Origin: Brachypodium distachyon
Lineage: Eukaryota > Streptophyta > Magnoliopsida > Poales > Poaceae
NCBI RefSeq assembly: GCF_000005505.3
Contig: NC_016134.3
Span: forward strand, 14,986,624-15,050,623
Direction of reading: 5' to 3'
Length of the DNA: 64,000 bases
Notes under the pieces: model-generated
Databases searched by the model: none
What the model saw: the letters and a program-made list of their open reading frames with translations, nothing else
What the model was told of the DNA's origin: nothing
Part shown: positions 23,072 to 35,608 of the stretch, in pieces
How positions within the stretch are numbered: position 1 is the stretch's first letter
How the letters are laid out: every line of letters starts with the position of its first letter
Translations under genes and position numbers: made by a program

Positions 23072-24637
23072 ATGCAAGACCTACTCATGCTCACCTCGAC
23101 GCTCCTCTTGGCTGCGGCCATGGCCGTCTTCCTTCGGCACTCATCGCCAAGCAAGGCGGTGTTGCCGGTGTACACGCGCGTGGCCGGGAGCGTCCGGTCG
23201 GCCCTTGCGCGGTGGCTCCGGCAGCCAGCCATAGTCATCCGGGACCGTGCCACGGCGCACCGGCTCCTGGTCCGCGGCAGCGCGGGGGGCGCCTTCTCCG
23301 ACCGCCCTCCGTCCATGGCGCCCAGCGCCGTCCTCTCGCACCGCCGCTTCCACAACCTCACCTCGGCCCCCTACGGCCCCTTCTGGCGCGTCACCCGCCG
23401 CAACCTCACCTCCGAGGTCCTCCACCCGCTCCGCCTCCACCGCTACGCCGCCGCCCGCCGCGAAGCTCTCCGTGGGCTCGTCTCCGACCTGGGCCGCCAC
23501 CAGTGCGCGTCCGACGGCCCAGATGCCGGCGGCCCACTGGGCCTAGTCCTCGCGGCGGAGAGCATCCGGGCCGCCATGTTCGGCCTGCTCGTAGCCATGT
23601 GCTTCGGTGACGGGGTCGACCCGGGCCTCGTAAGCGCCATGGCCGACGCGCAGCACGACCTCGTCCAGTTCTTCCCGGAGCTCCGCGTCTTCGCGAGGCT
23701 GCCAGGCGTGGCGAGGCTGATCCACTGGAAACGGTGGGGGAAGCTCGTGGCGCTGCGGAGGAGGCAGGAGGAGATGTACCTGCCGCTCATCCACGCGCGC
23801 CGCGGCCGGCAACGGCAACCCGGGGATGAGCCGCCGGCTTACGTGGACACGCTCATCGACCTCCGCGTCCCTGACGACAACTACAACAACGGCAACAGAA
23901 GAAATAATAATACTAGTACCCAGAAGCGAACCCGGCAGCGTAAGCTCACGGACGGCGAGATGGTGGGCATGTGCTCGGAGTTCCTGGGCGCCGGGACGGA
24001 GACCGTGGCCGCGGCGCTGCAGTGGACCATGGCGAACCTCGTGAAGCGCCCGCAGATACAGGACTCCCTCCGTCGGGAGATCGACGCCGCCGTTGACTCC
24101 AACGCCGAGGAAGTCAGCGACGAGGTTCTCCCCAAGCTGGAGTACCTCAACGCGGTCGTCATGGAGGTGCTCCGGCTGTACCCGACGGCGACCCTGGTGC
24201 TCAGGCAAGTATCAAAGGAAGACGACGTGGTTCACAACGGGCGCCGTGTCCCGGCGGGCACCAACGTGATGTTCCCGCTGGAGTCTCTGGCCAAGGACGA
24301 GACGGCGTGGGATGAGCCGGGGGAGTTCAGGCCGGAGCGGTTCCTGGCGTGCGAGGGTGGGGAGAGCGTGAGCCTCGAGGCGGCGGCGGGGTGCGGCGGG
24401 GAGGTGATGAAGATGATGCCGTTCGGGGCCGGCAGGAGGGTGTGTCCCGGCATGGGCATGGCCATGCTCCACATGGGGTACTACGTGGCTAACCTGGTGA
24501 GGGAGTTCGAGTGGAAGGATGCCGAGGGGGAAATGGCTGTTGATCTTCGCCCGCATTTTGGGTTCTTCACTGTCATGAAGCGCCCCTTGCGTGCTCGCCT
24601 CGTGCCATGTCAGGGGAGGCACACCAGCTTGGTGTAA
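23072..24637 (+). CDS. Cytochrome P450, CYP89-like
   Basis: A single-exon 521-codon gene. P450 signatures appear in order: N-terminal hydrophobic anchor (residues about 3-21), C-helix WR in SAPYGPFWRVTRRNLTSEVL, I-helix FLGAGTETVAAALQW, K-helix EVLR, PERF-type FRPERFL, and heme loop FGAGRRVCPG with the ligand Cys near residue 458. The RRNLTSEVLHP block and the ending FFTVMKRPLRA are typical of the CYP89 family of class II microsomal monooxygenases. CYP89A9 of Arabidopsis acts in chlorophyll breakdown; the substrate here is unknown. Oddities: the proline-rich hinge (usually PPGP) and the segment after it are not visible, so the N-terminal about 40 residues are divergent or rearranged. An Asn-rich insert (NYNNGNRRNNNTSTQ) sits before the I-helix. 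Very GC-rich, as many grass P450 genes are. Confidence 0.92.
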   Translation: MQDLLMLTSTLLLAAAMAVFLRHSSPSKAVLPVYTRVAGSVRSALARWLRQPAIVIRDRATAHRLLVRGSAGGAFSDRPPSMAPSAVLSHRRFHNLTSAPYGPFWRVTRRNLTSEVLHPLRLHRYAAARREALRGLVSDLGRHQCASDGPDAGGPLGLVLAAESIRAAMFGLLVAMCFGDGVDPGLVSAMADAQHDLVQFFPELRVFARLPGVARLIHWKRWGKLVALRRRQEEMYLPLIHARRGRQRQPGDEPPAYVDTLIDLRVPDDNYNNGNRRNNNTSTQKRTRQRKLTDGEMVGMCSEFLGAGTETVAAALQWTMANLVKRPQIQDSLRREIDAAVDSNAEEVSDEVLPKLEYLNAVVMEVLRLYPTATLVLRQVSKEDDVVHNGRRVPAGTNVMFPLESLAKDETAWDEPGEFRPERFLACEGGESVSLEAAAGCGGEVMKMMPFGAGRRVCPGMGMAMLHMGYYVANLVREFEWKDAEGEMAVDLRPHFGFFTVMKRPLRARLVPCQGRHTSLV

Positions 24638-24858
24638 GACTCTACGTTACCTTGTGTAAGTTGAAACATCCGCTGTGTACCTATGCATGCATTGCATTTG
24701 CATGCTCACGATTAATAAACTCGACCCATCTGTTTGCACTGCCGACAGTTGGGCTCGCTTTATGCACGCCTTGACTTATTGCACCTGCCGCTTATCGATC
24801 ATGTCGCGGAATACCAAATTTTGCCGGGCAAGACCTCCGCGGCGTGTCAAATGCCAAA
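24638..24858 (+). other. 3' flank of the P450 gene
   Basis: Noncoding. An AATAAA-like ATTAATAAAC near 24710 could serve as the polyadenylation signal. Confidence 0.35.
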
Positions 24859-25465
24859 TACTCCCTCCGTCCGTTTTTACCGGGCGTGTTATTTGAGCAG
24901 CGATGACCATCTAAAAGCATCCACAATCTTTAGCTTTTCTACCTCTATAGATGTATCTAACCATTAGAGGCAACCTCTAAGCATTGCAATCTCCTACCTC
25001 TAAGAATCTGAGATGAGAAATGCCTATTTTTTTTGGAGGCAGCCTCTATGCCATAAAAGTCCAATAGAATAAGCAAGAAAAAAGATTATGTGAGAGCATC
25101 ATAGTACTTTGTACTGATACGTGGGGTCCATCTTAAAGATGAAATTGCTTCTAAAGACTGCAGCATTTGGTGATAAGGTTAGAGGCAAGAGGTGGGTCCT
25201 AGCTTAGAGGTATTATTAACTCTAAAGACTGTGGATGCCCTAAGGTGTCTTTGTTTTTTTTGCCTGTAGCACTGATGTTACCCTGCCATCAGTCCTAGAA
25301 CCGCACGCTTGACGAATGAGCGCTCTTTTCATCTCAAGTGATTGGGCAACAAAATAAAAGAAGCCAGTGAATTCAATGCAGGTGGGGCCAAGAGTTGGGG
25401 CACCTTGCCTGCATTCGTACAGCTGCAAAAACTAAAGCGCCTATTAAAAACGGACAGAGGGAGTA
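24859..25465. mobile_element. Stowaway-like MITE split by another MITE
   Basis: Left end CTCCCTCCGTCCGTTTTTA (24861) and right end AAAAACGGACAGAGGGAGTA (ends 25465) are inverted copies with TA borders. They are separated by about 600 bp because of a nested insertion at 24915-25240. Confidence 0.65.
24915..25240. mobile_element. Tourist/Harbinger-type MITE nested in a Stowaway MITE
   Basis: A 326-bp element with imperfect TIRs: AAGCATCCACAATC on the left, GACTGTGGATGCCC on the right. TAA direct repeats lie outside (24912-24914, 25241-25243), as expected for PIF/Harbinger TSDs. Confidence 0.65.
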
Positions 25466-25759
25466 CCAAAAGTTACAAAGTGATGTCAAATGCCACATAG
25501 CCAATTTGACACTCCAATTTGGCACACACTGTGAAGGCCCTAAGTTTTTTTGTTCACCGAACTCCTGGTTTTGATTTATTTTTTTCTAGACTCGAATACA
25601 CCCAAGAACCTGGTTTTGAATGGTTACATGCACGACCAAGAAGCTACGCTATATACAAGTTTGACTGTTTAATTACCAGGCCTGTACAGTGGCAGTGGCA
25701 AAGTGAACGATGGAACAGGGCCCCCAATTTTTTTAGGGCCCCCCAAAGTTTACTTAGTT

Positions 25760-25830
25760 AATACTAATCGCCTGTTTTTTTTAACGCATGAACCTCTGTA
25801 TTAGATAGCAACAAATACTAATCGCCTGTT
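25760..25830 (-). mobile_element. Extremely 5'-truncated LINE-like insertion
   Basis: A 17-bp direct repeat AATACTAATCGCCTGTT (25760-25776 and 25814-25830) flanks only 37 bp. On the minus strand the insert ends in an A-run after a typical non-LTR 3' tail (CTAATACAGAGGTTCATGCG). A long TSD plus an A-tail is the mark of target-primed reverse transcription. Confidence 0.65.
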
Positions 25831-28800
25831 AATAGAAGGAAAGGCCCGTGACAGCAACGAACACGAAAAAAAAAGAAAAGGCCCACGCCGTGGTCAGCCC
25901 ACCTAGCGTGGAGAAAAAAGAAGCCCGTACGTATGTCCGTCTGATTCTTCGATCGATTGCACGGCTGACAACAATTGAGCACACTTTTCGCTCACGCTCA
26001 AGCCTCAAGCTCAAAAGGGTGCCTTTCATAGATATCTTGTGAAAAGAGTTTAATTTTCTTCCAAAACTCAAATTTTAGGGTCTTATTTTGGATTTTGCAT
26101 AAGGGCCTCAAAATTCCAGGTGCGGCCCTGTTAATTACGCTGTGCTTGCTTAAGCCCCGTACGTAGAAGAGATGGAGGATTTATGTTGACGCGGGGTGCC
26201 ATCACGGACTGCCCTTCAACGCGGGACATCGCTGCAATGCAAAGTGGATGCATGGGTAGCGTCGTGTCGGGACGCCGCCGTGGAATGGAAAGCATGTCGT
26301 GTCGTTGGCTGGGGAAACTGGAAAGGCCGGAGCGCAAGTTCGTACGTCGAGCCAGTCGGGGGAAAGGTTAACCGGCGAGGATCGGAGCGGGTGACCGATA
26401 TTGATGTTCCAGAGCGCGCTCGGTTTTCAGGTTTTCCTACGCGCGCGAACCGTGGCTGCAGCGCACATGCAGGTACCGATCGATGTTTTCCGAGTTTAGT
26501 CCCACACGGAGAGATTACATTGATACCGTCCTGCATTAATAGTTTGTGCCGTCAGTCCTGTTGTCCCTTCGGGGACACCTTCCTTCTTTCATAGGCACAG
26601 GCACCGCTGGAGCGCTTTGGCAGTCTTGTGTACGGCGAGTACACGTATAGCAATTCAACATTGATTGATAATATGCTTATATATATAAAGTGTGCGACAT
26701 GCACGCATGTGCCTTTTGGTACTCACTCATGATGACGTAAATCGCCATGTTTTTTTTATTAACAGATGTATGTATTTGGACGCTATATATGCTTTTTGTA
26801 TTCTTGGATATATAGTGTTCCCACAATTGGAGGCTATGACAAGCGTCGAGATTTGGTCACATAATTCGCTGATGTATATATTTGGCCGCTATGTTTTTTA
26901 ACCTCGGAATTTACTTGCTCCGTTCGGCAATAAGTGACTTAGAGTTATATAGATATTCTTATACAAATTTACGTCACTTATTTTCCAACGGTAACAATTT
27001 GGTTAGAAAGACCAGCTGCCACGTGACAAGCGCCTCGCGACGGAGCGTCAGCACCGCCTCCTCACCCAGGGCATCTTCACACTCCAGCGCCATCGCCAAC
27101 GGCGGGTTCGAATTTAATGGATGGAAAATACCTCCAACAAAATCTAATGCTAAAAGTGATACCCTTGCAGAACAACCGCTAAACGACACGCAACAGGTTG
27201 CTCCGACTGAAGTGGCCACACACACACATTCTCTCTGCTCACGTGGCAGAAAACACCTTCTCCCGGCCCAGGAAGAGAATGCATGCTAAGGTGGCGGAAC
27301 GGACAGATCCTCCGGGTATGAATTTCTAGCCCAAAGTCAAAAGAATTTCTTTGCGATGACGATTTTTCTTCTTTCAAAAAGGAAGGCATCCTCCGGCCTC
27401 TAGATCGATCTTTGAACACATCCATTCATTATTAAAAGCATTCAAAGTGTAAGTCAGAACGGTACAACTAGATACGCGAAAAGGATGAAAGAAAAAAAAA
27501 TCAACATCCTTTAGCCTAAGACCGGCGCACACCATCCCGGTTAAAGAACTCCGATAACGGAAGTTTGTCTCCTCAAAACAGAAAACACATGGAAAGCCAC
27601 TTCAGTCGGAGCAACGAAAACTGACTACATGAATGACTAAGTCTTAGGCCACGTCCATGACGTGAAATGCTCATAAACTTTTCGGTGAAAAGCTAAAGGG
27701 GCACTAGAAAAAACTGATTGCATGCATCGATTTGTTTTGAACATGCTGAAAAACAACGGCTTCTCCATTCGCACATGAACATATGATCCACCAAAGTTTT
27801 TTTTTTCTTGAACACGTCCGGAATTAGCGTGTCATTTTCGTTAAGAAAAAGAGCGCTAACATAGCGGGGAGGCCCATTGGCACCAGGCCGCCGCCATGAT
27901 AGGACACCCGGCCATTAGAGAGGTGGAAGGGCCCAAGCCAAAGGGAGGGTGAGATAAGCAAGAATGAGCCGAACCTGAGCAGCCGGTGATGGATAGACCC
28001 CCTACTAGGTGCTAGCTCGATTGAGGACGCGCGGGCAAGCGAGCAGGAGGGGATTAAAGGTGGGTCCGAGGCTAGGGTTTGGATATGGCCATCATCCACA
28101 AAAGTGATTAGCAGTCTGCAGGTCATTGTTTTCGAACCATGCAAGAGAATTAGCAGTCCGGTCATCAGTAGAATAGTGTGGACTGACGATGCCTATTATG
28201 GTTTACCCCATCTTAAAACTCAACCTCGATCGGTATTGTACGGGAATAGTTTAGGATCAATGGCTCTGTGCATTCAATATTGATCCTAATTAATCACCCG
28301 ACCGTACATCCCCCGTTGACCGCCGGTTGACATGTACGTTGATAGCCATCGCCACGACCTGGACGATCGATCGGCATATGTAATGTACCCATGTTGAACT
28401 CAAGGATCGGGCAAGAGCGCTCCGTTGCATTCTCTAAACTCTCTGAGGAAGGAAGGACACGGAAACCAGCTATCCTACCTTTGCACTTAATTTCATGGAC
28501 TTGGGCGTCAAGCAGGCAGCAAGAACATAAGCAGGATTACCTGGGGCCCTACCCCGGCCGTATTGCTGGTAAAACACCCATCATGCAGACATGTATCATC
28601 TTCTTCTCATCAAACACAAAACAAACGAGCAACGAAAGAAGAGTCTCGTGCCATCATCATATACACCCAACCAACGTGAACCATCTCATCCAAAGATCAC
28701 CCTGTACAGTTTCAACGCAAACAGAGTACCGGGTGGCATGGAACCTTCCCTAACAGAAATGTGGGATTGCCCTTGAGTAGTCGATCCCACACTATTGTTC

Positions 28801-28900
28801 ATTGTTGGAGCTAAAAAGGTGGGGAGGATGTCTTTATGGAGAAAGAGGGGATGCGTCCTGTAAAAGAAAGAAGAGGAAACATGATATGAGATAAATAGAA
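25831..28900. other. Intergenic, no recognised gene
   Basis: Mixed-composition DNA. Short open stretches on both strands show no family motif or splice logic. A small inverted fragment near 26918-26990 (AATAAGTGACTTAG ... ACGTCACTTATT) looks like a worn MITE. The rest is unassigned. Confidence 0.4.
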
Positions 28901-31178
28901 GCTAAGCCCAGGAGAGGAAAAATTACACAATCCTTTCCGAATCCTGCTTCATTTACTGACCATTTAAAAGAAAGAAAAAAGGTTTCTGGGCTACAAGGGT
29001 CCATTTGCTGAAACTAATATTTCCTGTAACTCCGAGACTGCACTCCTAAGGAATAAAGGTGTTTGCGCAGATGCTGAAAATGACCTTGAAGCATGCATCC
29101 CAGAGTTAGGTAAGGTAAACATACCTATCTACTTGACGACCTTCAGAAACAAGACTCCAGGGTGGACATCAAGACAACTAGAATTTTGCAAATCCGTCCG
29201 GGACGAAAAATCCTGCATGACAGTTTGAAAATTGGGAAATATTCAGATCATCATCCAACTACTCCATCTGCCCAAAAATCTCAGCCTGTTTGGAACACAG
29301 GAATTACACAAGAAATAAATTCTGGCAGGAATCAAGTAGAGTGCCGCATTCCAAACACGGCCTCAGATCACCAAATGGTCTAGGATCAAAACTCAAAAGG
29401 CTACATGATACACTGATTAAGAGTGCAATTACCTGCAAACCCTCATTATTTTCATAGACAAGCCATTTGTCCCCAGCTCGAGCAAAGGTGACAAGCTGCC
29501 CTTCCTGATAGCAGATCAGTAAAAGGATTTATACATAAGCTGGATCATATGCATTTACGGTATCCTATAAGTGTGCAAGGAGATGATGAATGAAGATTGG
29601 AACATGTCAACGAACAGGTATGCTTACACAAATCCTGCAGCGAATACATGTCATTATATGAGACCATTTCACGAAAAAAAAAACAGAAACAAGGAAGTAA
29701 AACTATGGAGGTTACAAGTTCCGACAAAGATTACCTAGCCATGCGGCACTTCTCCAATGAACACTCGGTGAAACTTTGAAATCAAAAGCTCAGCAATATA
29801 CCAACATCACTGAAGTTTCAGTTTCTGTTTTAGCCGGTACCACCCATACATATGACCATTTACACCGCAAATTCTTGTCTTGAAAATCATCCAGATATAA
29901 TTAGATAATGAATTACGAGCGCATCCAAAGTGCCACACATAGACCATCTAACAATTTCCAGGAAACCAAGACTAAAAAATTGCTTCAACACAAGTTGCAG
30001 TGAGAAAACTTCCCAAAATATTATGATATGCGACCAACTCAGACGACACTATCTCGGAAAAACTGGTATCCATGTCCTGTAACCTTGCCATAAGAAAAAT
30101 CAACAAGTATGCTGGGATTCAGACTTCAGAGCAACTGCAATTTTTGGGCAGTGAGATGCTTCTATGAGCTCTCTCAGATTATTAGTACTCAATACCATCC
30201 AACAAGTATGCTGGGATTTAACATATTGTGGGTGCATCTTAAACAGCATATCATCCAACACCAGTCAGGAAATAACATCATTGCAAACTGGTACATGTTC
30301 TATCTGTAACTCTCAGGGCAATTTATGTTGACCAATAATGCATAATACCTCATTGTTCACCTTCCTCTGAAAACCTTAACACCATCATTTAAGGAGGATA
30401 AACATTAACCTTTCGGTTTCATCAACAATCAATTAAGTAAAAAGGAAGGCTTTATGTGCACATACCATTGAGACTATAGTACATTTCATTGTGTCCTCAG
30501 TTGGACAATAAAATTCGAAGCTGCCAGGGTTATCAATAATGGAGTCAAACAATTTGCGCAGCATGTCCTGGGTTTCCCTCTCACTAGAGCAGTAACAGAC
30601 TGCAACATGATGACAGCAAAAAGAAAAAAATTGGATCAATATGATGTAAGCTAGTGGCAAATGAAAAAAGGAAATACATCATCAGCCTCTTGAATAAGCA
30701 CGGAGGAAAATCTCTTTTTAGCCCAGAATTGTAAAGTGAACAGACAGTTTAAATTGCAATGTATTAATCCTGGTGAACAAATTTACCTAGTGTAGAGAAC
30801 ACTGTCCCGTCCAAAAAAAACAGATCAACATCTTTCAAACCAGATTGCTCGCATTTGTCTTCTGCAAATGACTTGACCTGCACAGGACAAAGAGAACCTT
30901 GATATTTGCTATTTGCTGGAAAGGTACATTCAACTTCTTTGACTAGGCAGTAAAGCTACACACCTTTGCTGTTTGAAGTGAATCGGCATCAAGTTTATTG
31001 CCACGTGGAGTAGATTCTTTTACGCCCAGACACGTGTGACACCCACGGCTTATTTGCTCAGTGCATATCACCTTTGCTGGGTTCACCGGCTGGCTCCCGG
31101 GTTCGCCCGTGTTTCCATCAATAACAATGAACTTGCTAAAATTATGCATAAAAACATTTGGCATATGCAATCGACTAA

Positions 31179-32522
31179 GGGTGCGTTTGTTTGGGCTCCT
31201 AGGAGCCGCTCCAACTGCTTTTAGGCTGTAGAATCTGGAGCCCAAACAAACACCTAATTTTAGACCAGCTCCACGCAGCGGCTCCAAAGAAGCGCTTCCG
31301 AATAATACACTGCGCGTGAGAATCTACCAAATCGGTGCTTCTTGCAGCAGCTGCAGCTCCAAACTTCTCTTTTTACCGAATTACCCTCCCACCAAACTAC
31401 ATACAACGGCAGAAATGCCACGTACCGGTTCGTTCTATTCCAATCCCTTGCCCGACCGAACTAGCCCTCGAACGCAGAGAACATCCCCGCTGCCGCCACC
31501 TCTGCCCGGGCGCTGCCGCCACCTCCTTCTCCGACCGCTGGCGCTGCTGACCCTATCCCCTGGGCGTCGGCGCCTCTATCTATCTCCTTTCTCCCTTGCT
31601 GCCGCCAACCTTCTTCCCTGGACGCCGCCTCCGTTGCCCGATCTGCGGCTGCCGGCGCCGCCATCCTCCTCCGGCCGAGGAATGGAGCCGCCATGGTCCC
31701 TGACTCCTAATCCTTCTCCGGCGGCATCCATCTTCGACTCTACACCCCACCTCGAATCCCTGTAAAGACTGTAAAAAGCCCCGACGACCAGCCACTGCTG
31801 CAGACCAAGGGCGTCGCCACCTGGTTGATCTCCGGCGGCCGGACCTCCTCTTCTCCCCTTCCCAATTGCCCATCCCGCTCCTCTCCCTCCCTTTCCTCTT
31901 CCCTCCACCCCTAACTGACTCCACCACCAGCGGCCTCCCCCACGAACCGCCTCGAGAAGATGGCCGATCTGTTTGTTGTTCTTGGATCCGTCTGAGTTCT
32001 GGCAATTGAGTTGAGAAGGTCCTGTCTGAGTTCTTGGATCCGTCGAGAAGATGACCAATGGGTAGCATATACTACGGTATGCTCAAAGACTGAACGTATT
32101 GAAGTAACTGAACACTCGCACTAGTTTTAGGTTCAGAAGTTCTATTACTTTATTATTCTAAGAGATCAGCATATTATTCTATGGTCTGTTCAATTTTAAC
32201 GTACTCTATGTTATGACGTGTTCAAATTTAATGTCGTATGTATAAATTGTCTAATGGACTGAAACATTGATCATCTACAACAAAAACAACACTAAATTTA
32301 TATTTAAAACGGTAGTAAGCACTTTTACCTGATCTACAAAACTATGTGGTCATTTAGGTCATTTCAGCACATTTCAGTTGCAGTTACAACATACAAGCCG
32401 CGGAAACAAACAGACATCAGACAGCTCCGACCATCCAGCCGCAGCTAGCAGCCACAGCTGATTCTGGGAGCTGCAGCTGTAGAATCTGCCGCTAGGAAGT
32501 TGCAGCCCAAACAAACACAACC
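31179..32522. mobile_element. TIR transposon (PIF/Harbinger-like, non-autonomous) inside an exon of copy B
   Basis: A 1344-bp element flanked by TAA direct repeats (31176-31178 and 32523-32525). The ends GGGTGCGTTTGTTTGGGCT and (inverted) GGTTGTGTTTGTTTGGGCT match closely, with further subterminal similarity inside. Removing it with one TAA rejoins the UCH-related exon in frame. The interior is GC- and proline-codon-rich (31430-31940) with no transposase recognised. Confidence 0.8.
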
Positions 32523-35500
32523 TAAGAATGGTGGCTACGATGTAAGGAGATGTATTTTCTGCAACCTGCAAATGGAATTAATTCACCACTTTTACATTTA
32601 TCAAGACATATGATGTACATTCAGACTCAAATTAGATAGGAGGATTCGGATGTTAATAGCTTCAGAGGGATCAATCCCACATTCGACACAAGTGAAAAGG
32701 AATATGCAATATCATTTAGAAAGGAAAAAACACTGACAGAGCTTACAAAGAAAAGAGCATATCTATGTGTGTTCATTGTAGTGCATATGTCACGCATTAC
32801 TAATATCTGAGAAAGAAGCATGATTGATTCTAGTACAAAAAAAATAAAACCAAAGGCTTGCATTTTAATGATAGGAAACCTTTTATTCTTGCTTCTTCAC
32901 AAGTGTAAACATATGACATATATTTTACTAGAAACGGTTGCACACCTCCATAATTAGTTAATTACCAAACAGTAAGGAATGGACAAAGGAAAATAAAACC
33001 AAGGAAAGAATGGCCATGCAAAGATATAGGATGGTATTAGAAACATACATTTTGAAACGAATTTCTACAACTTAAAACTTGGCATATTGCGTTCCTCAGG
33101 GATATCAGTGGATAAGAAATTTTCTGATAATAATTTTTCTCCCAAGTAGAGAAGATTTTGTATAATATCTGAGCAATGCAAGGGGCATCATGTCATGACG
33201 GGGAGCAGACAGGTTGTCTCTTAAGAAAATCATCCCTGAAATGCCTCAAATTCCATAATATCTGCACAGATTCGTAAAAAGTTAGAAACAACCTCACGTC
33301 AGAGCACATAGCCATGTGCAACTTTCAGCTACCTGAATGATGGAATGCAAGCTAAAGATGTCCTTTTTCTCTTGGCAGAGAACAAGGGAACTCTCACGAT
33401 AGTTGAACATGCTTGGTGTTTCCTCAGAGGAACTGCTACAAGATCCTGGTTTATATCCTGTTCATTAAAGAAAATCATCCTGGTTTATGAGATTGTCAGA
33501 TCAGAATTAGTAACATTTTGCTGCATTACTGAAAAGATTCAAAAGATGATAGAACTAGAGCAGTTTAGTTTGTTCAGTACTGACCACTTGACTTGACTAG
33601 ACAAATTTGATTAAGTTAACCGATTGGAATATACTCCTCCTATTACTGTAGAACGTGCTTTGCACCGTAGTCCTCTCATAATTGGAGAACATGATTCCTA
33701 GTATTTTTCATTTGCTAGTTGTTATACACAGTTATTATAAAGTCAGTACAATATTATAAAATAAGTGACCCCTAGGATATGGGAACTTTCTATTACTAAT
33801 TCTAGATAATGCCTTAGAACATTATCCTCTCGGTAATGCAGAACTCTCGAGAACCAAGCATAGCTTGGGTGGTCAGGCAGCTAGGTGTGCTGGCAGCCCA
33901 CCAGAGTTTGATCCTTGAAAAATATTTTGTCGCAAGAATAGTTTTCGTTTTGAAATTTAGGTTTTGGCCTGGTCCAAGCTCAGGCCTAGGCTTTCAAAAG
34001 GTTTTCGAGGTCTTGAAATCCAGCCCCAGTAAACAGCAGGTTTACTCCGAGACTCCAACTGAATTTATGCAAAAAGATGTGTGCTCATCAAAATCTGGGA
34101 AACCAGACATAGGAACCAAGCATCTGACTTCCTATGGATAGTCGAGTACTCAGCGTCATATATCATCCGTTATGACCAAAACAGAACTTGTGCATAAGAA
34201 AGTCATTTTCACATGAGTTCAATGATTCATTGCAGTATCCGCAAAGATTGATGGAATATGAAGTACATAGAGCTACTACAAGAAACCGTTAGACTCAGAA
34301 AGGGAGCTCGATCCGTGAGCAATGCATTTATATAACTTATGAAAATATAATTAAGATCCTACTTATGATCGTTCTACAGAGAACCGATTTCCTTTGGCTA
34401 TTGAATCACAAGGCAGTACCTAGTTCGTTCGAGGCAGTATTTTCATTTGCTTTGGTAGACTGATATTTTCGGCCTGTTGTGACACTTGTGCGGATGGAAT
34501 ATATATCTTTCTCAAATCTTCCGACCTTCTGAGCAAATTTATTTCGATTTTCTGCCAAGTTGATGAATGATCAAAGCTGGCATTTTTTTATTGGGGAAGT
34601 ATCAGGTGAAAACACCATTTCAGACGCAAATCTGAAAACTTCTGTTTACAGCCGTCAGATCCTAAATAGAGGGCCCAGATGTTATATGGGATGCCCTCCA
34701 TCCACTTAAAGCACATTTTGCGAAACCTCCCCTGTGTTAGTCTTCTAGTGACTCAAAAGCACCCCTCCTCCTACCTCCCGTTCACCTAGAAGGAAAAGGA
34801 AATAAACCCTAGGCGGCTGGGAGCCGCCGCCGCCGTCCGCGGACCTGGCCCTTCACCTTGCACGGTTGCACCATGGCGTTTCCCCTCCTGAACAAGATTG
34901 ACTCGGTGCATGTCCTACATCCCCTAACCGCCCCCCCCCCCCCTTTTGAATAAACTAGCTGTTTTAATAGTTAGGTAGTTAACATCTTTGCTTTTGCCGT
35001 CAGTAGCTTTCTGTTAGCTATTTTCCCGTTTCTGTTGCCTGACGTGGATGCGATCTGTGCGCCCGCCAGCTTGTAGTTCGTTGTGGGCGACGCGCCTCGA
35101 TCGTGGGATGGCACGATCCAGTCAGAGGTGTGGCGATAGCCACGGCATGCCTTTTGCTTTCGATGAATAAAAGGAGAAGCAGAAAATGCAGCAAGGTTAC
35201 GCTGCGCCAAAACAAACACTCCACCTCTCTCGTTTTCGTCTGACACTCGAGCTGGTGCTTACACCCCCCCCCCCCCCCCCCCTAAGTTCGCTTCGTCAGG
35301 ATCACACAACAGCAGATTTGAACTTTTCCCCTTCAGTTCAGACCACCCCTACGTGTTACTTGTGAGAATTTCGATTTGCAGAATTGTTTTCATGGAGACT
35401 CCCGTTTAATTGGCTGATGTATTTCTCGTTTCTTTTTCTTGATGGTCTGCAAGTTTGCTTGATGCCTGATGTTAATTTTGGATGTGTGCTTCTGAAATAC

Positions 35501-35608
35501 AACCACTGGACGTGAGGTTGATTCAGTATTTTTTATTTTTGGTTGTTTCTTGTGAGAATTTGTCAAGTTTGGATACTCCTAACTCATGAATCAAGACTTG
35601 TAGAAATT

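Noticed and set aside
23141..24622. Antisense and alternate-frame open frames over the P450
   Set aside because: They are by-products of the high GC3 of the P450 coding strand, which carries all family motifs in one frame.
31316..32068. Open frames rich in Pro, Arg and Ser on both strands
   Set aside because: They lie entirely within the TIR element inserted in copy B and show no conserved motif.
35235..35290. CRISPR-like or structured repeat at long C-runs
   Set aside because: Simple homopolymer tracts in a MULE core; no repeat-spacer structure.
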